This document shows, in pieces, positions 24,182-34,605 of a DNA stretch of 64,000 nucleotides. Within the stretch, counting starts at the first letter, position 1; each line of letters begins with the position of its first letter. The DNA comes from Craterostigma plantagineum (Eukaryota > Streptophyta > Magnoliopsida > Lamiales > Linderniaceae), in the NCBI GenBank assembly GCA_027422505.1, contig JAPQWV010000657.1, forward strand, positions 1-64,000. The letters are read 5' to 3'. The translations under genes and the position numbers were made by a program. Under the pieces are notes generated by a model, which ran no database searches, had not been told where the DNA came from, and saw nothing but the letters and a program-made list of their open reading frames with translations.

Positions 24182-24781
24182 TTATCGAATCTGAGTGGAT
24201 ATTTTCTTCCATTCCGCGGGCAGTGAAGATAGAAATCCGATGTTTGTCTCCATATTTGTCTTCGTTATTTCTATCTTCCTCATCTCATTGAGAAGAGTGA
24301 GGTACCTTTGGTAGATCTCGTATAGACTCTCCTCCGGCTTTGCTTTGAAGGAGTCGTAAGCAGTGAGAATGTTCGCCTTTTTGGCCTTTATGCCAACTTC
24401 CGTCCTCTGCATCATCCTATGCAGTTCATCCCACATTCCTTTAGCCGATGAAAGGCTATCAATTTGTCTGTATATGTCGTTGGGGATGCCCTGCATGAGG
24501 GTATTCATGGCTACTAGATCAGCCTTAGCCCGAGCTCTTTCCTCTAGAGAGTATTCCCTAGGCTCGTTTAGCCGCCTAGAAGGTGGAATTGGAGGAGTAG
24601 CTGTTTTGTCACCGGGTACATGGACCCAAAATTGTGCCAGTCCCTCTTCAAGAGATTGCAGTAGATTTTCAGCTTGATCTTTTAGAGCGATGAAATTTAG
24701 GAAGCGGCTTCTCCACACGGTATATTCGCCTCGTTGCAAAATCGGCGGACGGTTGTCGTTTCCAAGCGAGTAAGCATCCAT
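24182..24781 (-). pseudogene. M1 gag N-terminal region (UBN2 / copia gag polypeptide)
   Basis: It starts MDAYSLGNDNRPPILQRGEY at the ATG at 24781, 941 bp downstream of the PBS. It has WRSRFLNFIALKD, GMWDELHRMMQRTE, LYEIYQRYLTLLNEMRKIEI and FLSSLPAEWKKISTQIR, typical of the copia gag (Pfam UBN2). The frame stops at a TAA at 24182-24184 and the next codons, NKDLEELDVHVVFDNLAQHE, continue in the same frame down to 23804. So the N-terminal gag is intact but for one stop. The start is chosen by homology with M2 (33052). Confidence 0.85.
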
Positions 24782-25722
24782 TTTGTATTGTAGTCGAGTT
24801 GTTGAAGGATCTTCGTTTATTGTTTTGAAGGTTTCAAGATGATGTAATGTGCTTCACAAGTGACAAAATTCGTTAGTAGCGTTTGATTCGGAAAATTAGT
24901 TCGAGAAATATTTTCGATTCAATCTTTAAAGTTTGATTGAACATAATTTCGTCGAAATAGAATATTCTGTGTACTGTTCTCGTGCGAGAAAGTTTGTCAG
25001 CGAAATATTTTACGAGCGAAATAAATTGCCCAAAATCGTTCGGTAGAGAAAAATTTCTTGATCGTGAATTTATTTCGATCGTAAAGAAACAGTACGTTAG
25101 TAAGTTTCTCGACAAGTCAAAATAAATCTGTTGACTAGAAAAGTTTCTCGCGTGTAAATGATTTTCGCCTGGTCAAACGTACGCATGCATTGTCAAAATT
25201 GGTCTTTCTCAAAAAAGTTTTTCGCTGAATAATGCTCGAGAAATATTTCAAACTAAAATCGTTTCTGGTGATGACGATTCTAGCGTTGACTTCGTATTCT
25301 GACCGAGAAAAATTCTCGCGCCAAGTTTTTCGATCGAGAAACTAATCCGATCGTAAACCTAGAGAGAAAAATTAGAACGATCGAGAAAAATTCACAGAAC
25401 AAGCAATTGCTCAAAGACGTTATGAAGCAAAATATGTCGAATTTGAGCAAAATCAGAACGTGTTCTTCATGTTCTTCGCAAACAGTAACTCAAAGATTCG
25501 ACTTAATCCTAAATCCGAAGTTCAAACAGCTAAGAATTTGATCGAAATCAACGTTTAGCACTTAACCGAGCACAGAAACATCAAATTCAAGTCAATTAAG
25601 CACAAAATTATGCTATTGGATCGAAAATAAGTTTCGCGTCAAACTGTTCTTCGATGAACAATATCCAGAATATGATTTTCGATCCAATTCTAACAATTTT
25701 TTATTCAAAACAGAACGAATCT
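24782..25722 (-). other. M1 5' leader, palindrome-rich
   Basis: Noncoding DNA between PBS and gag with iterated TTCGATCGAGAAA words (near 25076, 25329, 25345, 25379). Stem-forming palindromes here could belong to an RNA packaging or dimerisation signal; this is inference. Confidence 0.75.
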
Positions 25723-25734
25723 GCTCTGATACCA
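25723..25734 (-). other. M1 primer binding site (initiator Met tRNA)
   Basis: The minus strand reads TGGTATCAGAGC two bases inside the LTR, the standard plant copia primer site complementary to the 3' end of tRNA-iMet. Confidence 0.95.
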
Positions 25735-25736
25735 AT

Positions 25737-26050
25737 TGTTAGGTCCAATGATTAACAACTCTATGATCGACATTGAGATTCGATCAAAAAACTCAAATGA
25801 AGAACAAGAGAGAGAATTCGAGTAGAGTGAGAAAGTTACTATTGTTTCTCTCTCTAGAAATTGAATTGCGAGCCTTTCGGATCAATTTCCAAAACTTTCT
25901 CTATTCAGCTCAATTGCTTTACATGTATTTATACCAAACAAGCTTGGTATAAATATCAAACTAGTCCTAATCTAAGGACTACTATACAAAACGCCCCAAA
26001 TTACAAAAACGACTAATAAAATCAAGCACAATTCGAAATGGTATTCTACA
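25737..26050 (-). repeat. M1 5' LTR, 314 bp
   Basis: It is bounded by TGT...ACA, with the PBS at its inner edge. TATA-overlapping hairpin at 25928-25953. It is followed by gtctt (26051-26055), the right target duplication. Confidence 0.92.
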
Positions 26051-26055
26051 GTCTT

Positions 26056-27155
26056 CGTCTTCCTTAGTTCTCCGTGATCGGCATTTCTCTTTTCGTATCT
26101 TCTTTTGTCATTTTCATCCTTTTTATTTTTTATATCTGTCTACACTTGCTCAAGCTAGAGCTCCGCTTCACTACGAGGCTAAGAGATTATCTAAGGCGAA
26201 GTTCTTCGTGTTGGTTCTCGGGCCGATACCGTGCTCTTTTTCTCTTAATCCCTAAAGAGGTTTTCAAATATTATTGATTTGAAGAAGTTCACAGTTACGG
26301 AATACGAACCCAAGGCCGTGCTCCTCTTCTCGTTTCCCGATATAAGACCGGATTATCGTTGGAGAACTTCACTTCGTGGTGCTCCTCTTTCCAGCCTTTC
26401 TGACAAGCGTAAGAGATTACCAAGGGAGAAGTTCATAGCACGATCAATGCCCGCTTCCGTTGAGCATTCCTCGTGTGCGTTTTCCACATTCTTTGTCATC
26501 TTTTTCTTTGTCGTATCTTTTTCAGCCCCTCCTTTTCTCCTTTGAACATGCCACTAAAGATTTAGAGAGTCAGTTGAAGGCTCAAAGAGGTATCAAATAA
26601 AGAAAAGGTATTTGGAGAAGGCGCAAAATGGATGACTAAAGGCTATGTTAAAGGATTGGAATGTTTATTTGGCCAAGTGAGGAATTTCCTATGTGCCCTA
26701 ATTATTTTCCTAATGTTCGAACGCAAGGCATGTATGAGGCCAAGAATCACTAGTTAAGACAAGCAATTGATGTGTGACTCGCTCAAGAGTAAATCCTTAG
26801 AGAAAAAAAAAGGCGAGAATCCTCACTTATATGTGGTGGCTTTGTGTCTAGTGGAGCAAACTAAGAGCTTTAGGCACAAGAATGCGGCTTAGACTGACAA
26901 AATTAAAAAATTAATCAGTCGCATGTCAGGGGAATTCATACGTGACTAGATCGAGCATCCTAATGATATCGTCATTCCCCTCATAGTATAAGTATATGTA
27001 TAATATTTTTGGATTTATTATTAATTTTCTTTATAATATAAAACAAATTTGTTTTCACGCAATATATAGCAAGAAAATCTAAAAATACAGAGAGATGAGC
27101 ATGGAAGAGCACATAAAGATCAGGTAGATCACATATTACAGAAGATTCAACATGT
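26056..27155 (-). other. M2 conserved 3' noncoding module, proximal part
   Basis: It matches M1 17275-18290 and P1 (opposite orientation) 42500-43420. There are about four diverged blocks with GATTATC, AAGTTCAC and GTGCTCCTCTT starting near 26168, 26270, 26352 and 26416. No open frame is homologous to a known protein. Confidence 0.65.
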
Positions 27156-28500
27156 CTAATTTTTTGACAAGGAATTGGAATCGTTTTTATCCAATGCCTT
27201 GGTGAAAATGTCGGCTATTTGATATTCCGTATTCACAAAATACATGTCAATCGTGCCTTTTTCCACGAGATCCTTCATAAAGTGATATCTAATGTCTATG
27301 TGTTTCATGCGTGAGTGGTGAACAGGATTACACGTTATAGCAATGACACTTTGACTATCACTGTAGAGGGGTATATTATTTAAATTGTACCCATAATCGC
27401 GAAGCTGGGTCCTCATCCATAACATTTGCGAGCAACAGCTGGCGGCCGAGATGTATTCTGCCTCAGCCATCAATGTTGAAACACAATTCTGCTTCTTGGA
27501 AGACCAGCAGACCAGCTTTTCACCTAAAAATTGAGCGCCACCTGACGTGCTTTTTCATTCGGCAACCTGCTTTGTGCCTTTAGGATACGACAATCTTAAG
27601 GTCGGGGTGCCCTTGAGGTAGCGCAGAATCCGCTTGACCGCTAGCATGTGGGATACCTTGGGATCCGCTTGGAAACGGGCACAGAGACAGGTGGCAAACA
27701 TAATGGCTGGCCTACTCGAGGTGAGATACAGGAGTCGACCGCTTTTCCAGAGGGATCGGCATCCAACTTGCAGCTTGTTGCCATGGGAGTGCTGAGAGCT
27801 TGCTCTGATCTTGATGCAATTTCTTCAAGATGTCTCTGATATACTTGGTCTGACTTACGAAAATTCCATCGTCGAGCTGCCTGACTTGTAATCCCAAAAA
27901 GAACTGCATTTCTCCCACATGGCTCATCTCAAACTTGGTCATCATGAGATCTTCGAATTTCTGACATAGCTGGGGATTAGTGGATCTGAAGATGATGTCG
28001 TCGTCGTATACTTGGACGACCATCAGATCCTTGTGTTTCCATTTAATGAAGAGAGTCGTATCGATTGTTCCTCGGATGAATCCAGACTTCACGAGGAATT
28101 TGCTCACGACATCATACCAAGCGCGATGGGCTTGTTTTAGTCCTTAGAGAGCTTTATCCAATCGATAGACGTAATCAGGGTGATCTTGATCGATGAAGCC
28201 TTCGGGTTGGGCGACGTAGACTTCTTCCTTCAACACGCCGTTGAGAAAGGCGGTCTTTACATCCATTTGGTAGACTTTGAAGTCATGGGCCGCATAAGCT
28301 AAGGATAGTCGGATGGCTTAGATTCGAGCAACCGGAGCATACGTATCGTCGTAGTCGATTCCTTCTTATTGGTTGTACCCTTTAGCGACGAGTCGTGCTT
28401 TGTTTTTGATTACTTCTCCATCTTCATTTTTTTTGTTCTTGAAAACCCATTTAGTTCCAATGATGGTTTGCCCATGTGGTCGGGGTACTAATGTCCACAC
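27156..28500 (-). pseudogene. M2 reverse transcriptase and RNase H, broken
   Basis: The RT N-terminal part at about 28140-28480 is read in mixed frames (equivalents of [12 protein letters not shown] and [11 protein letters not shown] are visible). The C-terminal part at 27712-28107 has LMVVQVYDDDIIF, where the YVDD box has become YDDD, and GEMQFFLGLQVRQLDDGIF. RNase H at 27156-27473 has AEAEYISAASCC, LYSDSQSVIAI, HIDIRYHFMKDLVEKGTI and TEYQIADIFTKALD, ending near the expected terminus. A deletion near 27735 removes the RT-RNase H connection seen in M1 as SIIGSLLYL. Inactive. Confidence 0.82.
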
Positions 28501-28530
28501 TTGGAGACGTTCGAATTGGTTGATCTCATC

Positions 28531-28860
28531 TTACATTGCAATGACCCAATCCGTGTCCTTAAGTGCGTCTGCTACCTTGGTTGGCTCATTTTGGCTTAAG
28601 AAGCAACTGAATAGTCCTTTTTGAGGTCTTGTCCTTACTCCACTCGAAGGATCACCAATTATCTGATCAACTGGATGTGGTCGAGACCACTTGCTCTCGT
28701 GAGGCAAAGTCGAGCTAGAAGCATCAACCATTTGTGGAGCGAGATCTCCGATGATTTAAGGTTGTTCAACTAGTTGAGGTAATTCATTTTCAGCACTTGA
28801 GTTGAGCGACTCTGATGACATTTTCTCAACTTCCATGGTTGGTTCTTCAACATTCTAAGG
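28531..28860 (-). pseudogene. M2 integrase-RT linker
   Basis: ASSSTLPHESKWSRPHPVDQ and HPVDQIIGDPSSGVRTRPQK are followed by the start of the RT-preceding region (SCFLSQNEPTKVADALKDTD). Above it an acidic stretch is partly lost: integrase sequence at about 28910 jumps to VDIPSSSNVLTSPDSK. Confidence 0.7.
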
Positions 28861-29680
28861 TAATTTTGAATCGGGTGAGGTAAGGACATTTGAAGAACTT
28901 GGTATATCGACTTCGTTCGCCACAAAGCACTTGCACACGAGGACCTTGAAGAAAGAGATATAGAGTACTCGATTGTTAATGATCTCGTACGGAGTCTTAT
29001 CAAAGTGCTTGTGAACTATCGTCCAGTTCTGAGTGAAGTAGGCGGTATTTACTGCTTCAGCCCAAAGGAAGTGTGGGAGGCCTAAGTGGATCAACATCGT
29101 ACGCGCGGCTTCCGCCAGAGTTCTGTTATTCTTTTCGACTACCCCATTCCATTGAGACATCTTTGCGGCAGAGAATTGCTGACTAATTCGACGTTTTAGA
29201 TAAAAAACGCTGAGAAATTTGTTCTTGAACAAAGTTCTTTTGTCGTTTCGGATAACTTGGATACTCTGTTACAGCATATTCTGAGTCGAGTTCACGAAGT
29301 TTACGATCAAGTCCCTTGTCTCATCTTTAGTTCGGAGGAACTTCATCCATGTGTAGCGAGAGAAATCATCTACAATGACTAGTACATACTTTCGTCCGTT
29401 GATACTCTGTGTTTGCATCGGTCCACAGAGGTCCATGTGTAATAGTTCCAGAGGACGTGAAATAGAGGCAACCAGCTTAACCTGATGAGAAGCTCGCATC
29501 GTTTTTCCTAGTTGACATGCTGGATACTGATGCTCTTTCTGTAATACTGTAGTTGGAAGACCGTGAACCAACTCTTTCGTTGAAAGAAGTTGAAGAGCTT
29601 TGATGTTGAGATGAGACATGCGTTGATGCCATAAGACGTTCCTCTAAATTATAGTCTCGGGGATGAGGTAAACAGCTGTC
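28861..29680 (-). pseudogene. M2 integrase, broken
   Basis: 29269-29619 carries MSHLNIKALQLLSTKELVHG, the CxxC equivalent (one Cys now Tyr: HQYPACQLGK), LLHMDLCGPMQTQ and LVIVDDFSRYTWMKFLRTKD. 28855-29232 carries NGVVEKNNRTLAEAARTMLI with the catalytic-Glu context, LPHFLWAEAVNTAYFTQN and TPYEIINNRVLYISF. A frameshift lies between them, so the second Asp is displaced. It is homologous to M1 integrase and inactive. Confidence 0.82.
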
Positions 29681-30076
29681 GACGGCCGCATGGACGTCAG
29701 GTTGATCCTGTATAGATTTTGACTTCCGAAATCCTTGAAGGAGTTCTTTGTCCTGACTGTCCAAAATTCTGCATCGGACAGCAAGAAAGACCACCTGAAA
29801 TCCTTTATCAAAGAATTGGCCTATGCTTAACAAGTTATCGCAGAGGCCTTTGACGAATGAGACATCCTTGATCGTCAGATTCTCCAGAATGATATCTTCG
29901 AATCCCAAAATTGGAGCCGAATCGTTGTTGCCGAATCTGACTTTCCCGTGGAAGCAATATTGGTAGTTGCTCAGCAGCTCTTTATTCCCAGTCATGTGTG
30001 TGGAGCAACCGAAGTCAAGGTACCACACATGATGGATCTGCAAACACAATTTAAAGAGCTTCAGGTACCCACTCAT
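29681..30076 (-). pseudogene. M2 protease
   Basis: HHVWYLDFGCSTHMTGNKEL is followed by YCFHGKVRFGNNDSAPILGF, NLTIKDVSFVKGLCDNLLSI and QVVFLAVRCRILDSQDKELL. The aspartic protease box reads LDFG where LDSG is usual: the Asp is kept and the Ser is replaced by Phe. The protease would cut the gag-pol polyprotein. Confidence 0.8.
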
Positions 30077-31800
30077 AAATGGTTCCCCTCTTATTAGCAG
30101 ATTTAGACGTTGATTTAGATATGGTTCCTAAATTATTACTAGAATGAACTTTGGCAACCCAAGTCACTTTCGAAGAAGTGGAGTTGAGTTTTGCCTTTGT
30201 AAGAGACTTGGCCGTTTTGGCTTTCGTCTTCCTAGGCGATGATTTAGAACCCATTTGGGTTGAACCTTGGCGGGGAAGAGTAAGGTCAGCGCAGGCAAAT
30301 GCTTTGGTAGGCTTGATTGAGGAAAAGATCTTTTCATTTGATAGTCTCCTAAGGTGTTTGGGGGATTGGATCTTTGCAGGATACCTTAAGTGAGAACAAG
30401 CATGGATAACACTCTAGGCCTTCTTAATGGCTAGATCTTTTTTTCCTACGAGTCTTCCTATCGTATTAGTTTTATAATGAGTGTTTGTTACGTTTGAGGA
30501 AGAGCCTATTTCCTAGTTAGTGCTTCTAAATGTAGTTGCCTCTAAGGAACATGATGACACAATAATTTGAAGCGAAGAAATGACTCTTTTATTTCTATGA
30601 GTGTCTTTTCCTATTACAGTAAAAGGAGATGCATTTGAAACTTTGACATCTAGAGGCTCCTTCTTAATTTCTAAACTAGACAATCTTGCCTTTGATTTCT
30701 CTATGTATGCTTCCTGTCGACGTAGTATAAACAAGGTTATAGTTATTATTCACAATTTTATTTTTAGATTTCTGATCCTTAGAAGGTGATTTTACGTTCT
30801 TCGCACTTTTCATAATGATGTAATCCATTGAAGGAGATGCATGTGAGATGATTTGTGAGATGGTGGAAGCTTTCCATCTCTTCTAGGAACATTTTCTTTT
30901 CAGCTTCAATATTCTCTCGTTCTTTTTCTAATGAGACTCTTAACCCTTCTTTCCTAAAAATAGGGGTATATAGAGAGGATTTCAAGAATGTTGAGTATAT
31001 GCTTCGTCGTTTGTAGAACGATCTTCGGGGAAGATAAATTGACTCAAAGCTCCAACCCTTGGGGAGATCCCTAATTTTGTAACTTTGATTCAATTTTGTA
31101 TAGGAATGGGATTTCAGCCCTATTCTTGGCTTTTCTCTTGGTTTCTTCTAATGCATCTATTTCTTTTGCTTTAGTAAAAAACATAAGATTCGTTAATCCC
31201 AAGCCCATGTACTTGACATATCAAAGTTGTTTGCAGTCAACTTTCGTCAAGCAACGTGGATTCTCAAAGCCTAAGCCAAATTTATAATCATAGAATTCTA
31301 TGTCCATGGGTTCGTTTAACAATATTTTCTGATCAGTTTGTCACCTTCTTCCAAGAAGATCTAGTAATTTCTTAATCTTGTTGTATAGCTTCTTACGTTC
31401 TTCAGTTAAGAAAGCATAATTATTTCCACCGTTTATTTGGCGGCTTTACAGGCATCAAGGTCTTTCGTAAGTTCACGAACCTTAGCATTAGATTTATCTA
31501 ATTGAGCTTCTAGGTTGGTGACCTTGGTTGTCGCTTTCGTTAACCTACAATTGAGGCTAACTTTCTCACAGAGATTTCTAACCAAACAATTGTAGTTATT
31601 TTGTAGCCTGTATTCTAGCTCCTTAATTTTTAGCTTCTCTATTTGATGGTTCCTTGTCTCACTAATATTTAAGCTCTTAATAAGTTCTTCTATTTCTGCG
31701 CTAGAACTCCTAAGTAAGTTCTTTTATACTTCCTTTTGTTTTTATGCTCACGTTTCGTGTTAGCATATTCTAACTGATATGATTCTAACATGGTCAATAA
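30077..31800 (-). pseudogene. M2 gag linker and coiled-coil region, heavily decayed
   Basis: The basic linker at 30051-30254 (KAKTAKSLTKAKLNSTSSKV) is preceded on the minus strand by a region homologous to the M1 coiled coil in several frames (30513-31093 and up to 31800). KERENIEAEKKMFLEEMESF at about 30890-30950 matches KERENFEAEKKKFFKEMENL in M1. Multiple stops and frameshifts. Confidence 0.65.
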
Positions 31801-31854
31801 TGCAGAAGAAGAGACTACCTCTTGTGAAGATTCGGATGCTTGGTCATCGTCCAT

Positions 31855-32260
31855 CTAAGTGGAGGTTTCGACGTCTGAGTTATCCAGGAGGGCCATGAGG
31901 GCTAGGTTCTCCTCTTCAGAGCTTGGCGTATCTTCGAGCCATGGTCTTGTTCTGCCATCAGAGCTATCCGAGCTTCTGTCTGCTTTGTGAGTTGAAGTTT
32001 CTTGGAGTAGTAATTCGCATCTCTCTTCTTGGGAGAGTGCACTCGCTGGCATAGTGACCTGGTTTGCCGCAATTAAAGCACTTGTTCGGCTCTTTGGCGT
32101 TCTTGACTTCGGAGGTCTCGCGAGCACGTTCTTTGTTCTTTGAGCTTGAGGTCGAAAGTCGGTTGGCTGATGATGAGGACTTCTTTTTGAAGTATTGCTT
32201 GCTCATCATTTTTCCAATTAGAGCCAACTGCTTTCCCAGCGCTTTCATATTTGGCTCCAC
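31855..32260 (-). pseudogene. M2 gag zinc knuckle region
   Basis: GKQLALIGKMMSKQYFKKKS is followed by CFNCGKPGHYASEC (Cx2Cx4Hx4C) and TLPRREMRI, then a frame change to TPSSEEENLALMALLDNSDV. Same order as M1. Confidence 0.8.
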
Positions 32261-32303
32261 GTCTGAGTCTGGTTCATCTTCCGACTCTGAAGGGGTAGGA
32301 GGC

Positions 32304-33052
32304 CTAATGATTCTTTTCTTTCCTTGACTTTGAACACTGCTTCTCTGAGACTAGGGCAACTGTGTCTTCGATCAGCTTGCCTTTCTGCTCCTTCTGAATG
32401 TCGCTTACATCTTCCTCGTGTTGTGCGAGATTGTCAAACATGGCATGGATATCCAACTCCTCAACGTCTTTTTTTCTCTGATTTGGGTGGATATCTTCTT
32501 CCATTCCGAGGGCAGATAGGATAGGATCGAATGTCGGTTTCCATATTCGTCTTGGTGATTTCTATTTTCCTCATCTCATTCAGAAGTGTGAGATATCTCT
32601 GATAGAGATCATGTAGGCTCTCCTCAGGTTTTGCTCTGAAAGAGTTTGCCTTCTTGGCTTTGATGCCTACTTCCGTTCTTTGCATCATCTTGTGCAGTTC
32701 ATCCCACATCCCTTTAGCCGTTGGAAGGTTGTCGATCTGTCGATAGATGTCGCTTGGGATGCGCTGCATTAGAGTGTTCTTGGCTATCAGATCAGCCTTT
32801 GCTCTAACTCTTTCCTCCTCTATGTATTCCCTGTGCTCTTTGAGTCCCCTAGAGGCAGGAATTGGAGGATTGACTGTGTTGTCGCCGGGTACATTTACCC
32901 AGAACTGAGCTGGATCTTGCTCAAGTGACAAGAGAAGGTTGTCGGCCAGATCCTTTAACTTGATGAAATACAGAAAGCGCCTTCACCATACAGTGTAATT
33001 GCCTCTTTTAAGGATCGGAGGATGGTTGTCATTCCCCAGTGTAGGCATCCAT
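32304..33052 (-). pseudogene. M2 gag N-terminal region (UBN2)
   Basis: The likely start is at 33050-33052, matching the MDAY start of M1; a frameshift follows within a few codons (LGNDNHPPILKRGNYTVW in another frame). 32461-32931 has FWVNVPGDNTVNPPIPASRG, GMWDELHKMMQRTEVGIKAK and LYQRYLTLLNEMRKIEITKT. 32304-32504 carries DIHAMFDNLAQHEEDVSDIQ. A deletion removes the ILTAYDS segment present in M1. Confidence 0.82.
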
Positions 33053-34039
33053 AATTTTTGTAGTAGAGTTGATGAGGGATCTTCGTTGTTTGTTTTGAGG
33101 GTTGAAGATGATGTAATGTGCTTCACAAGTGGCAAATTAGTTAGTAGCGTTTGATTCGAAGGCACTCGAGAAGTAATTTTGATTCAATCTTAAAGTTTGA
33201 TCAAAAGTAATATCGCCAAAATAAAATGTCACAGTACTGCTCACGTGCGTGAAACTGTCAGCAAAAAAATTTCGAGCGAAATAAATTGCTCAAGTCTTGC
33301 GGTCGAGAAAATTTTCGGGTCGTGAATTTATTTCTGTCGTAAAGAAATAATACATAAGGTAAGTTTCTCGAAGAGTCAAAATAACTCTGTTGACCGAAAA
33401 ATTTTACGATCGCAAATGATTTTTGTTGGGGTCAAACTTAATAGTATGACCACAAATGTTTTTTGGGAGAGAAAAAGATTTCGCTATATAATGCTCGAGA
33501 AATTTTGGCTAAAATAGCTCCTAGAGATGGCGACTTTAGCGCTGACCTAGTATTCTGATCGAGAAAAGTTTTTGCGCGAAGTTTTCGATCGAGAAATTAA
33601 TTCGATCGAAGACTTTAGTGAGAAAAATTGATTCGTGCAAATAATCTCAGAACACTAATTAATCTCAGAAACAAAAAATTAGGCAACGAAATTTCAGATA
33701 TCTGCTTGAAACCATCTCCTGACTTAGCACGAACAAACAATTAAGCACGTTATGAAGCAAAATATATCGAATTTGATCAAAATCAGAACGTGTACTAAGT
33801 GTTCTACGCGCGAACAGTAACTATGCAAATGCAGCCAATTCTGCTAATTCGATGATCTGTTTAGCCACCGATCTAAACACAAATGAACTCTAGCACTTAC
33901 GCGAGCACATAAACATCAAATTCAAGTCAATTAAGGACAAAATAAGGAATATCAGATCGAAATCAGTTTCGCGCCAAAACTGTTCTTCGAATGGAACGGT
34001 TTCAGAATTTCAATTTTCGATTCAAAATAGAAGGAATAT
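33053..34039 (-). other. M2 5' leader, palindrome-rich
   Basis: Noncoding; TTTCGATCGAGAAA-type words near 33410, 33585 and 33601. It aligns with the M1 leader and closely with the M3 leader at 45740-46700. Confidence 0.75.
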
Positions 34040-34051
34040 GCTCTGATACCA
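34040..34051 (-). other. M2 primer binding site (initiator Met tRNA)
   Basis: TGGTATCAGAGC on the minus strand, two bases inside the LTR edge at 34054. Confidence 0.95.
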
Positions 34052-34053
34052 TT

Positions 34054-34394
34054 TGTTAGCTCATCGATTATCAACTTCTATGATCCTAGACTTCGATCCT
34101 TTGTTAAGCAAATAGAATTCTATGAAATCTAAGCTCGATCGAAAAACTCGTTTGAAACCTCGAGAGAGAATTTGCTTAGTGAGATGAAGATTCTGTTGTT
34201 TCTCTCTAGAATTTGGATTGGCAGCCCTTCGGATTAAATCAATAATTTTCTGTTTTAAGATCAAATGTTACATGGTATTTATACCAAGCAAACTTGGTAT
34301 AAAAGCAAGCATAATCTAAGGACAAATATAATAAAAGCCCCTAATTACAAGGACAGCTAATGAAATCAAAGCACAACTAAAACATATATTCTAA
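34054..34394 (-). repeat. M2 5' LTR, 341 bp
   Basis: It starts tgttagctcatcg and ends aacatatattcta(a), like the M2 3' LTR. The hairpin TTTATACCAA-6 nt-TTGGTATAAA is at 34278-34303. Followed by atatt, the target duplication. Confidence 0.88.
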
Positions 34395-34605
34395 ATATTT
34401 TTCATGATATATCTCTGCATGTCATATAGATAACTGCACTTAGGCAGGTGGAGAAAATATGTATCATCTGTGATAAGGAAATATCGTATGCTCTCTTTTG
34501 TGATTATGTAACACTTAGACATATACGCTAGGACTTGAGTGATAGAATATGCGTACATGCTCCCGTGCTGCATCAATTACATGTCATCATCAAAAAGAGG
34601 GAGAA
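34395..34605 (+). other. Element Q 3' UTR, right part, with polypurine tract
   Basis: It continues the + strand 3' UTR interrupted by M2. aaaaagagggagaa at 34592-34605 is the polypurine tract directly before an LTR starting TGTTGACC. Confidence 0.7.

Larger units (their letters stand above)
11606..26050 (-). mobile_element. M1: complete Sirevirus-like Ty1/copia element, 14,445 bp, nested in M2
   Basis: The 5' LTR is 25737-26050 and the 3' LTR 11606-11956. Both end TGT...ACA. The flanks ggctt (11601-11605) and gtctt (26051-26055) are a 5-bp target duplication with one mismatch. M2 homology is continuous across the two edges: ...gggctaagggctt joins cgtcttccttag, matching M1's own copy at about 17250-17285. 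Gene order on the minus strand is gag, PR, IN, RT, RNase H, noncoding module, ORF2. The LTRs differ by a 37-bp indel and several substitutions, and all frames are broken, so the element is old and inactive. Confidence 0.9.
1578..34394 (-). mobile_element. M2: Sirevirus-like Ty1/copia element, about 14.5 kb net, with nested insertions
   Basis: The 5' LTR is at 34054-34394 and the 3' LTR at 1578-1915, both of one subfamily. ATATT(T) flanks both ends (1573-1577 and 34395-34399) as target duplication. M1 (11606-26050) and a solo LTR (4004-7864) lie inside. Subtracting them and their duplications leaves about 14,501 bp, nearly the length of M1, which supports the reconstruction. Order on the minus strand: LTR, tRNA-Met PBS, leader, gag, PR, IN, RT, RNase H, 3' module, palindromic spacer, ORF2, PPT, LTR. 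A long gag with a coiled coil, an extra ORF after pol and a tRNA-Met primer fit the Sirevirus group; that placement is inference. All reading frames are broken. Confidence 0.85.

Noticed and set aside
23841..24194. + strand frame opposite the M1 gag
   Set aside because: Shadow of a Ser/Glu-rich gag region; the opposite strand has the zinc knuckle and UBN2 order.
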